Counted from the stretch's first letter, positions 27,108-36,851 are shown. The stretch is 64,000 bases of DNA from Kordia aestuariivivens (GCF_014397005.1 NZ_JACGWS010000007.1:124001-188000), one strand, 5' to 3'. Notes: generated from the letters alone by a model not told the origin. Numbers and translations are program-made.

Positions 27108-27686
27108 TTAATCACGGTCTACTTTTCGCAATGCTGCTTTTTGAATTACAATAGCATTATAACTTATTACAGGCGTTTTTTTATCACCCGTTTGTCTTGA
27201 TTCTGCTTTTTCTGTAACAATAATATTAAAGAATACTCTTCCGTCATTTTTAAACTCTACACTACTATTTAAGATTCTATTATTTACTTCAAACGTACTA
27301 AATAAGGTTTGTCGCATATAATTTGCTCTCAATACAACGCCGTTATTTTCATCCAAATCAAACAATCCTTTTGCCTGATCTACGATCACAAGCGTATATT
27401 TACGCTCGTCTCTTTTCTTACTTATAATATACGCAAGTGTATATGAGTACTTTTTTGGATCTTCTGTTGGTGCAATAATTAATTCCATCGGAACATTTTG
27501 TAAAACACCTGAAGCATCTGCAACGTTTAAGTTTCCAGCATACGTACCCACATATTCTTTTGGAAATGCATACGTAGTTGGATATATTTTGTCTTCCGCA
27601 TTTTTATTTGCGCGTTCTTTCTGCTTTTTCTGTGCCATGCAAGAAGACATACAAATGATCGCTAGTAAAAAGACTATTTTTTTCAT
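27108..27686 (-). CDS. Hypothetical lipoprotein
   Basis: A 192-residue protein beginning with a lipoprotein signal (MSSC at residues 13-16, followed by MAQKKQKERANKN). The rest is a likely beta-rich domain with the motif YVGTYAGNLNVADASGV and PMELIIAPTED. I do not recognise the family. It lies 22 bp downstream of leuS on the same strand and may be read through from it. Confidence 0.6.
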   Translation of the reverse strand: MKKIVFLLAIICMSSCMAQKKQKERANKNAEDKIYPTTYAFPKEYVGTYAGNLNVADASGVLQNVPMELIIAPTEDPKKYSYTLAYIISKKRDERKYTLVIVDQAKGLFDLDENNGVVLRANYMRQTLFSTFEVNNRILNSSVEFKNDGRVFFNIIVTEKAESRQTGDKKTPVISYNAIVIQKAALRKVDRD

Positions 27687-27708
27687 ATTGAGTTTCTTAA
27701 GTATAATT

Positions 27709-30700
27709 TTATCCTACTATATTAATGATTTTTCCCGGAACTACAATTACTTTTTTAGGAGTTCTGCCTTCTAATTGTGCTTTTGTACGTTCGTCTTCGA
27801 GAATTATTTTTTCTATTTCTTCTTTCGAAAGGTCTAATGATAATTCTTTTTTGAAGCGCATTTTCCCATTGAAAGAAACTGGATATTCCTTGGAGCTTTC
27901 TACCAAATGTTTCGCGTCAAATAGTGGGAATTCCGCTGTCGCGATAGAACTCGTATTGCCCAAACGCTCCCACAATTCTTCTGCAATATGCGGTGCGTAC
28001 GGCGACATTAAGATCGTTAATGGTGCTAAAATTTCTTTGCTTGCACATTTTTGCGCTGTCAATTCGTTGACACAAATCATGAAGGTACTTACCGAGGTAT
28101 TAAACGAGAAGTTTTCAATATCTTCTTCCACCTTCTTGATGGTTTTGTGCAAGGTTTTCAAGTTGTCTTTCGTTGGTGCAGCATCTGTTACTCTTGATAC
28201 ACCTTCTTCGCCAACATATAATTTCCACAATTTCTTTAAGAATCCGAAAACACCTGAAATTCCTGCCGTATTCCATGGTTTTGCTTGTTCTAATGGTCCA
28301 AGGAACATTTCAAACAAACGCAAACTATCGGCTCCGTATTCGTTACAAATCTCATCAGGATTCACAACATTATATTTCGACTTCGACATTTTTTCGACTT
28401 CGCGAGAAACTTTGAATGTTCCGTCTTCTTCACAGATAAATTCTGCATCTTTAAAATCAGCACGCCAGTTTTTAAAACCTTCTAAATCTAATTCATCAGA
28501 AGCATTTACTAGAGAAACATCTGCATGAATTGGATAAAAAGCAACTTCAAACTCACAGTCTTTAACAAACTCTGAGTTTGACAATTTTGAGATTTCGTCA
28601 TCAATAAATGCTGAAATATTATCACCCAAAATAGATTTATCTTTTGATAAATTATAATTATCCAGTTTATCCTTAGAAATATAAATTGGTTCATTGAATG
28701 AAGAATCAATACTGGTAATAATTGATTCAGTTTCCTCCTGCCAAATATGCGCAAAAAAAGTAATTTCAATTCTATGAACAAAAGCACTCGTTCCCAAAAT
28801 CATTCCTTGGTTGATGAGTTTTTTGAAAGGCTCTTCAACTCCCACAAACCCTCTGTCTTTTAGGAATTTTACCCAGAAACGTGAATATAATAAATGTCCG
28901 GTGGCATGTTCGCTTCCTCCAATGTATAAATCTACATTCTCCCAGTATTTTAAGGCTTCTGAACTTGCAAAATCTTCACTTCGCAATGCTTTTTCCATGT
29001 ATCGGAAGAAATACCAAGAACTTCCTGCCCAACCTGGCATGGTGTTTAGTTCTAATGGAAATATCGTTTTGTTGTCAATTAAATCATTGCTGACAACAGT
29101 ATTTGTAGTTGTGTCCCAAGCCCAAACTTCTGCGTTTCCTAATGGCGGTTCGCCTGTTTCGGTTGGTAAGTATTTTTCAACTTCTGGCAATGCAATTGGC
29201 AAATGTTTTACATCAATCATTTGCGGCATTCCGTTTACGTAGTAAACTGGAAATGGTTCGCCCCAATAGCGCTGACGCGAGAATACGGCATCGCGCAAAC
29301 GATAGTTTATTTTTCCTTTTCCAAAACCGCGTTTCTCCATTTCATAAATCACGGTTTTCATTGCTTTTTTGTATGGTAAACCATTTAGGAAATCTGAATT
29401 TGCAATCACCGAGTTTTCTTTTTCGCTGTATGCTTCTTCTGAAATATCTACACCTTGAAAGATGTTTGGAATTTCTAACCCGAAGTGATTTGCAAAGTCA
29501 TAATCACGTTGATCGCCACATGGAACCGCCATAACTGCACCTGTTCCGTAACTTGCCAATACGTAATCGCCAATCCAGATTTGCACTTTTTCTCCCGTAA
29601 AAGGATGCAATGCGTACGCACCTGTAAATACACCTGAAATGGTTTTTACATCTGCCATACGTTCGCGTTCGCTACGTTTGGAAGTTGCGTCTCTATATGT
29701 TTTGACAGCTTCTTTTTGATCGGCTGTGGTAATTTTTGCTACTAAATCGTGTTCTGGCGCTAAGGTCATGAAACTTACACCATAAATCGTATCTGGTCGT
29801 GTGGTGAATACGTCAATTTTTTCATCGTGTCCATCCACTTTAAAAGTAACCATGGCACCTTGCGAACGCCCAATCCAATTGGTTTGTGAATCTTTTAGCG
29901 GTTGTGGCCAGTCGATTGTATTTAAACCGTCCAATAAACGTTGTGCATACGCAGAAATTCGCATGCTCCATTGTGTCATTTTTTTACGCACTACAGGATG
30001 TCCGCCACGTTCTGAAACTCCGTTTACAATTTCGTCATTTGCTAGAACCGTTCCTAAAGCTGGACACCAATTGACTTCGGTTTCCGCCAAATAGGTAAGT
30101 CTGTATTTTAGTAGTATTTCTTGTTTCGTTTTTGAGTCGTACTGAGTCCATTCTACGGAAGTGAAAACAGCAATATCATCGTCGCAAATTGCTTTTACTT
30201 CGGCATTTCCTGATTCGGCAAATTTCGCGATAAGCGTATCAATATGTTCCGCTTTGTCAGTTTCTAAGTTGTACCAAGAATTGAATAGTTCGATAAAAAT
30301 CCATTGTGTCCATTTGTAATACGCAGGATCTGAGGTACGAACTTCTCTGCTCCAATCGAATGAAAACCCAATTTTATCTAGTTGCTCACGATAGCGTGCA
30401 ATGTTTGTTTTTGTGGTAATTGCTGGATGCTGTCCCGTTTGAATTGCATATTGTTCTGCGGGCAACCCGAAACTATCATATCCTTGCGGATGCAATACGT
30501 TGAATCCTTTGTGACGCTTGTAACGTGCGTATATGTCTGAAGCAATATATCCTAATGGATGTCCCACGTGTAATCCGGCTCCTGATGGATATGGAAACAT
30601 GTCGAGCACGTAATATTTTGGTTTATCGGATTGATTTTCTGCATGAAACGTTCCGTTTTCCGCCCAATATTTTTGCCATTTGGCTTCAATTTCGTTGAAA

Positions 30701-30711
30701 TTGTACTTCAT
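27709..30711 (-). CDS. leuS: Leucyl-tRNA synthetase with an internal expansion
   Basis: A 1000-residue class I synthetase that charges tRNA-Leu. HIGH motif HVGHPLGY (about residues 48-55), CP1 editing domain with TTRPDTIYGVSFM and the hydrolytic GTGAVMAVPCGDQRDYDF, and the KMSKS motif EKMSKSKYN (about 774-782) are all intact. Between QGMILGTSAFVHR and DVSLVNASDELD, a charged segment of roughly 60 residues (HIWQEETESIITSID... SNSEFVKDCEFE) is longer than I expect in flavobacterial homologues, which fits the total length of 1000 against a usual 920-950. Confidence 0.95.
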   Translation of the reverse strand: MKYNFNEIEAKWQKYWAENGTFHAENQSDKPKYYVLDMFPYPSGAGLHVGHPLGYIASDIYARYKRHKGFNVLHPQGYDSFGLPAEQYAIQTGQHPAITTKTNIARYREQLDKIGFSFDWSREVRTSDPAYYKWTQWIFIELFNSWYNLETDKAEHIDTLIAKFAESGNAEVKAICDDDIAVFTSVEWTQYDSKTKQEILLKYRLTYLAETEVNWCPALGTVLANDEIVNGVSERGGHPVVRKKMTQWSMRISAYAQRLLDGLNTIDWPQPLKDSQTNWIGRSQGAMVTFKVDGHDEKIDVFTTRPDTIYGVSFMTLAPEHDLVAKITTADQKEAVKTYRDATSKRSERERMADVKTISGVFTGAYALHPFTGEKVQIWIGDYVLASYGTGAVMAVPCGDQRDYDFANHFGLEIPNIFQGVDISEEAYSEKENSVIANSDFLNGLPYKKAMKTVIYEMEKRGFGKGKINYRLRDAVFSRQRYWGEPFPVYYVNGMPQMIDVKHLPIALPEVEKYLPTETGEPPLGNAEVWAWDTTTNTVVSNDLIDNKTIFPLELNTMPGWAGSSWYFFRYMEKALRSEDFASSEALKYWENVDLYIGGSEHATGHLLYSRFWVKFLKDRGFVGVEEPFKKLINQGMILGTSAFVHRIEITFFAHIWQEETESIITSIDSSFNEPIYISKDKLDNYNLSKDKSILGDNISAFIDDEISKLSNSEFVKDCEFEVAFYPIHADVSLVNASDELDLEGFKNWRADFKDAEFICEEDGTFKVSREVEKMSKSKYNVVNPDEICNEYGADSLRLFEMFLGPLEQAKPWNTAGISGVFGFLKKLWKLYVGEEGVSRVTDAAPTKDNLKTLHKTIKKVEEDIENFSFNTSVSTFMICVNELTAQKCASKEILAPLTILMSPYAPHIAEELWERLGNTSSIATAEFPLFDAKHLVESSKEYPVSFNGKMRFKKELSLDLSKEEIEKIILEDERTKAQLEGRTPKKVIVVPGKIINIVG

Positions 30712-30850
30712 TTTGATCTTTTTTTAAGAAGCGCAAATTTAACGGTTATTGTATGAACGGCAAAAGTTTTGTTGACTTACGTAGACTTCTTAGACTTAAT
30801 TAGATTTTTAGACTTGCTTAGATTGTTTGCGTTTCGCTTTGCTCAATGTT

Positions 30851-30890
30851 TGTTTATGTGTTTATGTGTTTATGTGTTTATGTGTTTATG
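30851..30890. repeat. Five tandem copies of TGTTTATG
   Basis: An uninterrupted 40-bp run of the 8-mer lies in the 439-bp gap between leuS and ftsX (30712-31150). Such short tandem repeats change length by slippage. No gene is evident around it. Confidence 0.9.
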
Positions 30891-30956
30891 TGAAATTACT
30901 TTTTCGTTTGTTATTTTGAGTTTTGCATATATAATTTTATCAAAACTTATGTAGAA

Positions 30957-31105
30957 CGTCATTTCGAGTGAAATTCGATAGAATTTTGTATCGAGAAATA
31001 CTTATTTATGATAAATGTACGTTTATGATGTTCCTTTTAGTTTCAAATTTGTTCTCGATACATTTTATCTAGATATTCATTACGATAAAACACTCGAACT
31101 GACGA
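30957..31105. repeat. Two inverted copies of a TCTCGATAC...CACTCGAA dispersed repeat
   Basis: The segment 30957-30998 read on the minus strand (TTTCTCGATAC ... CACTCGAAATGACG) resembles 31053-31105 on the plus strand (TCTCGATAC ... CACTCGAACTGACGA). Related copies are at 50039-50080 and 44470-44493. The pair forms an imperfect inverted repeat ahead of ftsX. Confidence 0.6.
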
Positions 31106-31150
31106 GTTCTGAATTTTATTTTATAGTTTTACCAAACTAACACACTGTTT

Positions 31151-32029
31151 ATGAGTTCCTCTTTTGAAAAGTATCAAAAAAAACGATTGATTTCTTCGTA
31201 TTTCTCTGTTGTATTAAGTACTACGTTGGTACTTTTTCTGCTTGGAATATTAGGTTTGTTGGTATTGAATACGAAAAAAGTTGCGGATTATTATAAAGAA
31301 AAGATTGCACTCACAGTGTATTTGAAAGACAGCGCAAAAGATGTTGAGATTAAACAATTACAAAAAACTTTAGCGCTGGCAGAGTATACAAAATCGGCCG
31401 ATTTTATCCCGAAGGAAACCGCCGCGGCAAATTTGACCGAAGATATTGGCGAAGATTTTGTAGCGTATTTAGGCGAAAATCCATTACTGAATTCGTTAGA
31501 CGTGTATTTGAATGCAGCGTTTGTGGATAGTGTAAAGTTGGAAGCAATTGCTGCTGAAATTTCAGAAAAGAATTTTGTAGAAGAAGTTTCGTTTGATAAA
31601 CCATTGGTTTCTAAATTGAATGCTAATATTAAAACGATTGGACTCGGAATTTTAATTGCCTGTATTTTCTTTGCTATTGTAGCTGCCTTGTTGATTAATA
31701 GTTCGATTCGATTGTCGGTCTATGCAAAACGTTTTACTATTAAAACTATGCAAATGGTTGGCGCTACTAAAGGATTTATTCGCAAGCCTTTTATTTGGAA
31801 TAGTGTAAAAATGGGCGTTATTGCTGCAATTTTAGCCTTAGCTGGAATGGCTGGCGCCTTGTATTATGCCAATAAATCATTACCAGAATTACAACTTACA
31901 AGTGATAAAATGTTGATCGGAATTGTATTTGCTGCAATTTTAGTGATTGGAATTTTTATTACGTTGATTAGTAGTTTCTTAGCTACGCAACGTTTCTTGA
32001 ATTTGAGAACAGATCAATTGTACTACTAA
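31151..32029 (+). CDS. ftsX: Cell division protein FtsX
   Basis: A 292-residue permease-like protein with four membrane helices (about 20-42, 168-190, 217-238 and 258-280) and one extracytoplasmic domain between helices 1 and 2 (KIALTVYLKDSAKDVEI...). With FtsE it forms the ABC-type complex that activates peptidoglycan hydrolases at the septum. The conserved GATKGFIRKPF sequence is the coupling helix. In flavobacteria the gene normally heads a block with DUF3098, uppP and truB, which is found here after an insertion. Confidence 0.92.
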   Translation: MSSSFEKYQKKRLISSYFSVVLSTTLVLFLLGILGLLVLNTKKVADYYKEKIALTVYLKDSAKDVEIKQLQKTLALAEYTKSADFIPKETAAANLTEDIGEDFVAYLGENPLLNSLDVYLNAAFVDSVKLEAIAAEISEKNFVEEVSFDKPLVSKLNANIKTIGLGILIACIFFAIVAALLINSSIRLSVYAKRFTIKTMQMVGATKGFIRKPFIWNSVKMGVIAAILALAGMAGALYYANKSLPELQLTSDKMLIGIVFAAILVIGIFITLISSFLATQRFLNLRTDQLYY

Positions 32030-32052
32030 AATAGTAATCACGAATTAGCTTT

Positions 32053-32223
32053 ATGAAAAAATCAATCCTTCCTATTTTATTAATTGTTGCCAGTGTTATT
32101 TTGATTGTTGTGAATTTTATTGCTTCCGACGAAATGGATAGAGCATTTTGGATGCGAACAGTTTCAAGTGTGCTTTTAATCTTCGCGATGATTTTAACGA
32201 TTCGAAGTCAACAGAAAAAATAG
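32053..32223 (+). CDS. Small membrane protein after ftsX
   Basis: A 56-residue open frame beginning KKSILPILLIVASVIL, with two predicted helices (about 4-22 and 33-49) joined by ASDEMDRAFWMRT and ending RSQQKK. It starts 24 bp after the ftsX stop, so it is probably co-transcribed. The hydrophobic pattern and placement favour a true gene. Function unknown. Confidence 0.6.
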   Translation: MKKSILPILLIVASVILIVVNFIASDEMDRAFWMRTVSSVLLIFAMILTIRSQQKK

Positions 32224-32330
32224 ATTTTGATTCCTTTCAAATGCATTTGGCTTCCAAATAGCATTCAAACTATTATTTTAATATCTTGGTACGCTAAACA
32301 TAAGCGCATTGCTTTTCTATTATTATATGT

Positions 32331-33683
32331 ATGGGATTTTTTGATTTTTTTAAACGCAAAGACACATCAACACTAAAAACAACACAAAATTCTTCTGCTT
32401 CTGAAGTTTACAAAGTAGCTTCAAAATACAACGAATACACCAAGCTGTTTGTCAACATGATGGTAAATGGTAATTATGCGCCAATTGCTGCGTATGAGAA
32501 ACTGAATGGTGAAATTATTGGTTATTTGTATGTAACAAAAGATGAAAGTTATATGCTTTCTGTAGAAGACGTGATTGCTGCAATGAAAGAAGAATTTGCT
32601 TCGCGATTGGATACGAATACCATCAATTCATACGCAATTTATTATCACTCCTTGTTTAATAATGACAACAATCATACTGCTGCAAATGAAGAACAGGAAC
32701 CCAAAGCAGTTTCTATCATTCTAAAAGATAAAAACGCTTTTAGCACTACAATTGCTGTTCCGTATACGTTTGAAGGCGAAGGATTTTCTATTGGTCCAAT
32801 GACTGATGTTACGAATGAAGAGTATAGACAAGTTTTGCAAACCGATTTACAAGAAGGAAAAGATTATTTCCAAGAACGTATTGAGCGCGAACCCAAAATG
32901 ATTGAAAACGAAGCCGGAATTACCATAAAAACCGTAAACAACGGAAAAGTGGGCGATTTTTGGGGCGGAATGTTAGGTTTTGAATTTTTCAGAAGCACAG
33001 CTCCTGACATGCTTATGCAATATATTGCGTTGGCGCAAACAAAAGATAATCCAATCAAAGTTGTTGATAATGTAAAACTGTATGAGTTAGCTTTTGATAA
33101 ACTTTCGTTACGAGTTATTAGCACACATGAAAACGTAGTTTCTGCATTTCCAACGGTGCAAACAAATTATAGTATTGATGTAGAACATACACAAATTGAT
33201 GAATGGGAGCACTCAAACAATTTGGAAGCAATTGTGTACGGAAAAGGACGTGATACGTTTGCGATTCGCTATTACGCTACTGATTATTCAGTAAACAGAG
33301 CTAAATATACAAGCCAAAAGCAGCATCGTGTGCAATTGTCGGCTATTTTATATGTACTTGATATTCCTGAAGAGAAAAAAGGAGAAAAAGGCGATTTGAA
33401 GTTTAGTGACGATTTTTGCATGTACATGCCAAGTCAGGAACATGCAGCGTTTGGTTGTTTTGATTTTGAAGGCATTTTGGAAGATCTAGAAGAAGCTACT
33501 TATTTTGACATGAAAGAACATAGTGGTTATATCCTGAAAATTAGATTAGTTAATCATGAAGAAATTGAAGACTTTTTCACGTTGGATATGTTTATCAATC
33601 AAAAAAACATGCGCTTCTCCGATTTAATCGTTGGTATGAAATTAACAGGAATGTTTCAATTATTGGGTGAAATTGCGGAATGA
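32331..33683 (+). CDS. Hypothetical cytosolic protein
   Basis: A 450-residue soluble protein beginning GFFDFFKRKDTS, with no signal peptide or helix. Two halves can be seen: an N-terminal region with FEGEGFSIGPMTDVTNEEYR and a C-terminal region with DDFCMYMPSQEHAAFGCFDFEG and an acidic stretch ILEDLEEA. I do not recognise a family. It is the first gene of a 2.7-kb segment that interrupts the ftsX-DUF3098 order and it is followed 19 bp later by an LRR-like gene. Confidence 0.6.
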   Translation: MGFFDFFKRKDTSTLKTTQNSSASEVYKVASKYNEYTKLFVNMMVNGNYAPIAAYEKLNGEIIGYLYVTKDESYMLSVEDVIAAMKEEFASRLDTNTINSYAIYYHSLFNNDNNHTAANEEQEPKAVSIILKDKNAFSTTIAVPYTFEGEGFSIGPMTDVTNEEYRQVLQTDLQEGKDYFQERIEREPKMIENEAGITIKTVNNGKVGDFWGGMLGFEFFRSTAPDMLMQYIALAQTKDNPIKVVDNVKLYELAFDKLSLRVISTHENVVSAFPTVQTNYSIDVEHTQIDEWEHSNNLEAIVYGKGRDTFAIRYYATDYSVNRAKYTSQKQHRVQLSAILYVLDIPEEKKGEKGDLKFSDDFCMYMPSQEHAAFGCFDFEGILEDLEEATYFDMKEHSGYILKIRLVNHEEIEDFFTLDMFINQKNMRFSDLIVGMKLTGMFQLLGEIAE

Positions 33684-33702
33684 GAAAATAGCATCATACA
33701 AA

Positions 33703-34470
33703 ATGAATTTTGAATACGAACATAAACTCGTTAACATTGAAAACAACGTGCAAGATACATCTACGGAAGCATGGGGGAAAATCTGTGAATATGTTGAAAT
33801 TGCCGCTAAAGAAGAACACACAGAATTTAATCCCGCTGCACATTTAGGAATTGAACTTTACTCTAAATTATTCACGTTGCCATCAACTATTGCAAAGCTT
33901 AAAAAAGTAAAAAAGCTTTTTCTATATGGAAGTAATTTAAAACGAATTCCACCTGAAATTGGTGAAATGACTTCGCTTGAAGAATTTGTTCCATATACTT
34001 CATATAATTTACATTGGTTTCCTTATGAAATTACAAATTGTGAGAATCTAACAAAAAGCACCGTAAGTACGAGAGCGCTTTATGGTAATTTTAAACACAG
34101 AAAACCTTTTCCTGATTTAAGAGAAAATACTGTGACATACGATTCGGAAATTATCAATTGTAGTGTTTGTAAAACTCCAATCAAACAACAAGAAACGAAT
34201 CAATGGTGGATTTCTTTAGATGCTGCCACAGATATATTACCATTATTGGTAAATATATGTTCACTAGACTGTAAAAAAGCGTTGCCAACTCCGCCTAAAG
34301 CATTTTTAAAGTATCCACACAAAGGCGGAAAAAACTTAGGGCAACCATCATATCAAGATTGGGAAGACACATATATGAAGAAAATTTCAATGAAAGATAT
34401 TCAGCAAAACAGTTCACAAAACAATAAACTATCTATTTGGAAAGCTATTCGAAAATTCTGGAGAAAATAG
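33703..34470 (+). CDS. Leucine-rich-repeat protein with possible zinc-binding cysteines
   Basis: A 255-residue protein from ATG 33703; an upstream GTG at 33667 overlaps the previous gene and is less likely. Residues about 55-115 hold two to three LRR units (FTLPSTIAKLKKVKKLFLYG, LKRIPPEIGEMTSLEEF). Further on, CSVCKTPI (about 160) and CSLDCKKAL (about 200) could bind one zinc ion. The pairing of LRR with such cysteines is typical of uncharacterised immunity- or interaction-type proteins, but no assignment is possible. It seems co-transcribed with the gene before it. Confidence 0.6.
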   Translation: MNFEYEHKLVNIENNVQDTSTEAWGKICEYVEIAAKEEHTEFNPAAHLGIELYSKLFTLPSTIAKLKKVKKLFLYGSNLKRIPPEIGEMTSLEEFVPYTSYNLHWFPYEITNCENLTKSTVSTRALYGNFKHRKPFPDLRENTVTYDSEIINCSVCKTPIKQQETNQWWISLDAATDILPLLVNICSLDCKKALPTPPKAFLKYPHKGGKNLGQPSYQDWEDTYMKKISMKDIQQNSSQNNKLSIWKAIRKFWRK

Positions 34471-34658
34471 AAAACACTCTACTTCACGAGCAAAATAGTA
34501 TCAAACAATCCTCAAAACATTAACAGCCTTTAACCTTTCCTTATAAAATAATTAGGAGATTATAGAGTTATATTTACAACAACAAATTCAAACCACAATT
34601 TATGATGAAAATATTTACGTGATAAAGAAGACATTTTAATTTATAAAAATTATAGATC

Positions 34659-35018
34659 ATGAGAAGATTCACATTTATATTTTTAGGCATCGCACTTGTT
34701 GTATTTTTAGCATACTCATTCAAGCCAGTAACCACGGTAAATTCGGATGATTGTGTGCTCATTTCAGGCAAAATAGTTTCTATAGAAGAAGGAACTTCAA
34801 ATGATATCCAAATTCGACTCGAGAACGACAGTCATTATTATTACATCAATCGTGGCTTAGAGAAAGGTGTAAATTTAGAGCAATTAAGTTCAAAAGTTTT
34901 AAATAAAACCGTTACTTTGTACTGCCCAAACCGATGGACAATTGTCAGTCCTGACGGAATTGTTCCGCATATTTCAAAAATGGAAAAAGGTACAACCGTT
35001 GTATACAGCGAGTTCTAA
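34659..35018 (+). CDS. Hypothetical secreted or membrane-anchored protein
   Basis: A 119-residue protein with an N-terminal hydrophobic segment (FTFIFLGIALVVFLAYS, residues 4-20) that may be a signal peptide or anchor, then a small domain with paired cysteines (DDCVLISG and LYCPNRW). The family is not recognised. It lies last in the inserted segment, 188 bp after the LRR gene. Confidence 0.55.
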   Translation: MRRFTFIFLGIALVVFLAYSFKPVTTVNSDDCVLISGKIVSIEEGTSNDIQIRLENDSHYYYINRGLEKGVNLEQLSSKVLNKTVTLYCPNRWTIVSPDGIVPHISKMEKGTTVVYSEF

Positions 35019-35076
35019 AATGTACTTTTTTGCTAGTGTGTATGTTTCGGTTGGCAATTGTAAATTTTGAGCGTAC

Positions 35077-35355
35077 ATGAAAAATAAGAAGTCAGAAAGC
35101 AGCAAAACTGCTCCAAAAAATACTCCGCAACCGCAACGAGAATTTGTTTTCGGAAAGAAAAACTATCTATTTATGTTTATAGGATTGGCTGTCATTGCGT
35201 TAGGATTTATCCTGATGGCTGGCGGCGCAAGCGACGATCCAAATGTATTTGACGAAGCAGTTTTCAGTACCCGAAGAATACACATTGCACCTATGGTTGT
35301 CATTGCAGGATTTGCCATTGAAATATATGCAATATTGTTGAATCCAGATTCATAA
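35077..35355 (+). CDS. DUF3098 membrane protein
   Basis: A 92-residue protein with a charged N-terminus (KNKKSESSKTAPKNTP) and two helices (about 31-50 and 66-86) separated by the conserved-looking SDDPNVFDEAVFSTRR. DUF3098 proteins sit next to ftsX and uppP throughout flavobacteria; function unknown. The stop is three bases before the uppP start. Confidence 0.85.
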   Translation: MKNKKSESSKTAPKNTPQPQREFVFGKKNYLFMFIGLAVIALGFILMAGGASDDPNVFDEAVFSTRRIHIAPMVVIAGFAIEIYAILLNPDS

Positions 35356-35358
35356 TTC

Positions 35359-36156
35359 ATGGATGTAATCAATGCAATTATCCTTGGAATCATTCAAGGA
35401 TTAACCGAGTTTCTACCCGTTTCTTCAAGTGGACATATCGAATTGGGAAAAGTCATTTTAAATGCTAAACCCGAAGAAAACATCCTATTTACAGTCGTTG
35501 TACATTTTGCAACAGCACTGAGTACGATTGTTATTTTCAGAAAAGATATTTTAGAATTATTCAAAGGAATTTTTCAATTCAAGTGGAATGAAGAATCAAA
35601 ATTTGCAGCAAAAGTGATCATTTCTATGATTCCTGCGGCAGTAATTGGAATTTTATACGAAGACGAACTCGAAGCATTATTTGAAGGAAACATATTATTA
35701 GTCGGTTGCATGTTGATTATAACAGCAATCCTACTCTACTTTGCAGACAAAGCCAAAAACACCACTAAAAATGTAAGTTACGTCAACGCCATTATTATTG
35801 GAGTTGCGCAAGCTGTTGCGATGTTGCCAGGAATTTCACGTTCGGGCGCTACGATTTCTACATCTGTATTGCTTGGAAATGACAAAACAAAAGCAGCACG
35901 TTTTTCGTTTTTAATGGTGGTTCCGTTGATCTTTGGAAAAATTGCGAAAGATATTTTTGGCGGTAAACTTACGTTTGAAAGTTCTGATATCATTCCGCTT
36001 TCTGCTGGATTTTTAGCAGCATTTATCGCTGGATTGTTTGCGTGTACATGGATGATAAATCTCGTGAAGAAAAGTAAACTTACCTATTTCGCTATCTACT
36101 GTTTAGTTATCGGATTGATCGCGATTGGATATGTAGTATTTCAAAAATATTTTTAA
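35359..36156 (+). CDS. uppP: Undecaprenyl-diphosphatase
   Basis: A 265-residue integral membrane phosphatase that recycles the C55 lipid carrier. Both active-site motifs are present: GLTEFLPVSSSGH (residues 14-26) and the PGISRSGATIS segment (about 154-164). Eight helices are predicted. Its stop codon overlaps the truB start (TAATG), and it follows DUF3098 by three bases. Confidence 0.95.
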   Translation: MDVINAIILGIIQGLTEFLPVSSSGHIELGKVILNAKPEENILFTVVVHFATALSTIVIFRKDILELFKGIFQFKWNEESKFAAKVIISMIPAAVIGILYEDELEALFEGNILLVGCMLIITAILLYFADKAKNTTKNVSYVNAIIIGVAQAVAMLPGISRSGATISTSVLLGNDKTKAARFSFLMVVPLIFGKIAKDIFGGKLTFESSDIIPLSAGFLAAFIAGLFACTWMINLVKKSKLTYFAIYCLVIGLIAIGYVVFQKYF

Positions 36157-36851
36157 TGAAAACGGTCGAAGAATTCCAAGCTGGAGAAACATTGTTGATT
36201 GATAAACCACTGACATGGTCTTCGTTTCAAGCAGTTAATAAAATAAAATTAGCGCTCAAATCACGTTTTAAACTCCGTAAATTAAAAGTCGGACATGCTG
36301 GAACATTAGATCCACTAGCAACTGGATTGTTAATCATTTGCATTGGAAAAGACACGAAAAAAATCACCGGATATCAAGGTCAGCCTAAAGAATATACCGG
36401 AACATTTATGCTTGGTGGCACAACGCCTTCGTATGATTTGGAAACTGAAGTTACTGAAGAATTCCCAACAGCACATATTACAGAAAAACTCATTTATGAA
36501 ACAAGTTTAGATTTTTTTGGTGAAATTGATCAATTTCCGCCTGTTTTTTCTGCACTAAAAGTAGATGGACAACGCATGTATAAATTGGCAAGAGCTGGCG
36601 AAGTGATTGAAGTTGAATCGAGAAAAGTTTTTATTCACGAATTCGAAATTACCCGAATTGCACTTCCTGAAATTGATTTTAGAGTCGTTTGTAGCAAAGG
36701 AACCTACATTCGTTCATTAGCTCATGATTTTGGAAAAGCATTGAACTCTGGCGCACATCTTTCTGCATTGCGTCGTACTAAAATTGGTGATTTTGATGTT
36801 AAAAATGCCATTACACCTGATTTCTTTGGAGAAAGTTTAAGGGAGGTTTAA
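36156..36851 (+). CDS. truB: tRNA pseudouridine(55) synthase
   Basis: A 231-residue TruB. The catalytic motif GHAGTLDPLATGLL (about residues 47-60) carries the nucleophilic Asp. Later motifs FPPVFSALKVDGQRMYKLAR and CSKGTYIRSLAHD are standard. It modifies U55 in the T-loop of tRNAs. Translation is coupled to uppP. The C-terminal PUA domain is absent, as is usual for the short bacterial type. Confidence 0.95.
   Translation: MKTVEEFQAGETLLIDKPLTWSSFQAVNKIKLALKSRFKLRKLKVGHAGTLDPLATGLLIICIGKDTKKITGYQGQPKEYTGTFMLGGTTPSYDLETEVTEEFPTAHITEKLIYETSLDFFGEIDQFPPVFSALKVDGQRMYKLARAGEVIEVESRKVFIHEFEITRIALPEIDFRVVCSKGTYIRSLAHDFGKALNSGAHLSALRRTKIGDFDVKNAITPDFFGESLREV

Noticed and set aside
28811-29534. Long plus-strand frames within leuS
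   Set aside because: Antisense frames of a conserved synthetase gene, with no recognisable domain.
30851-30890. Possible CRISPR-like array
   Set aside because: The 8-bp units are directly adjacent, with no spacers and no cas genes.
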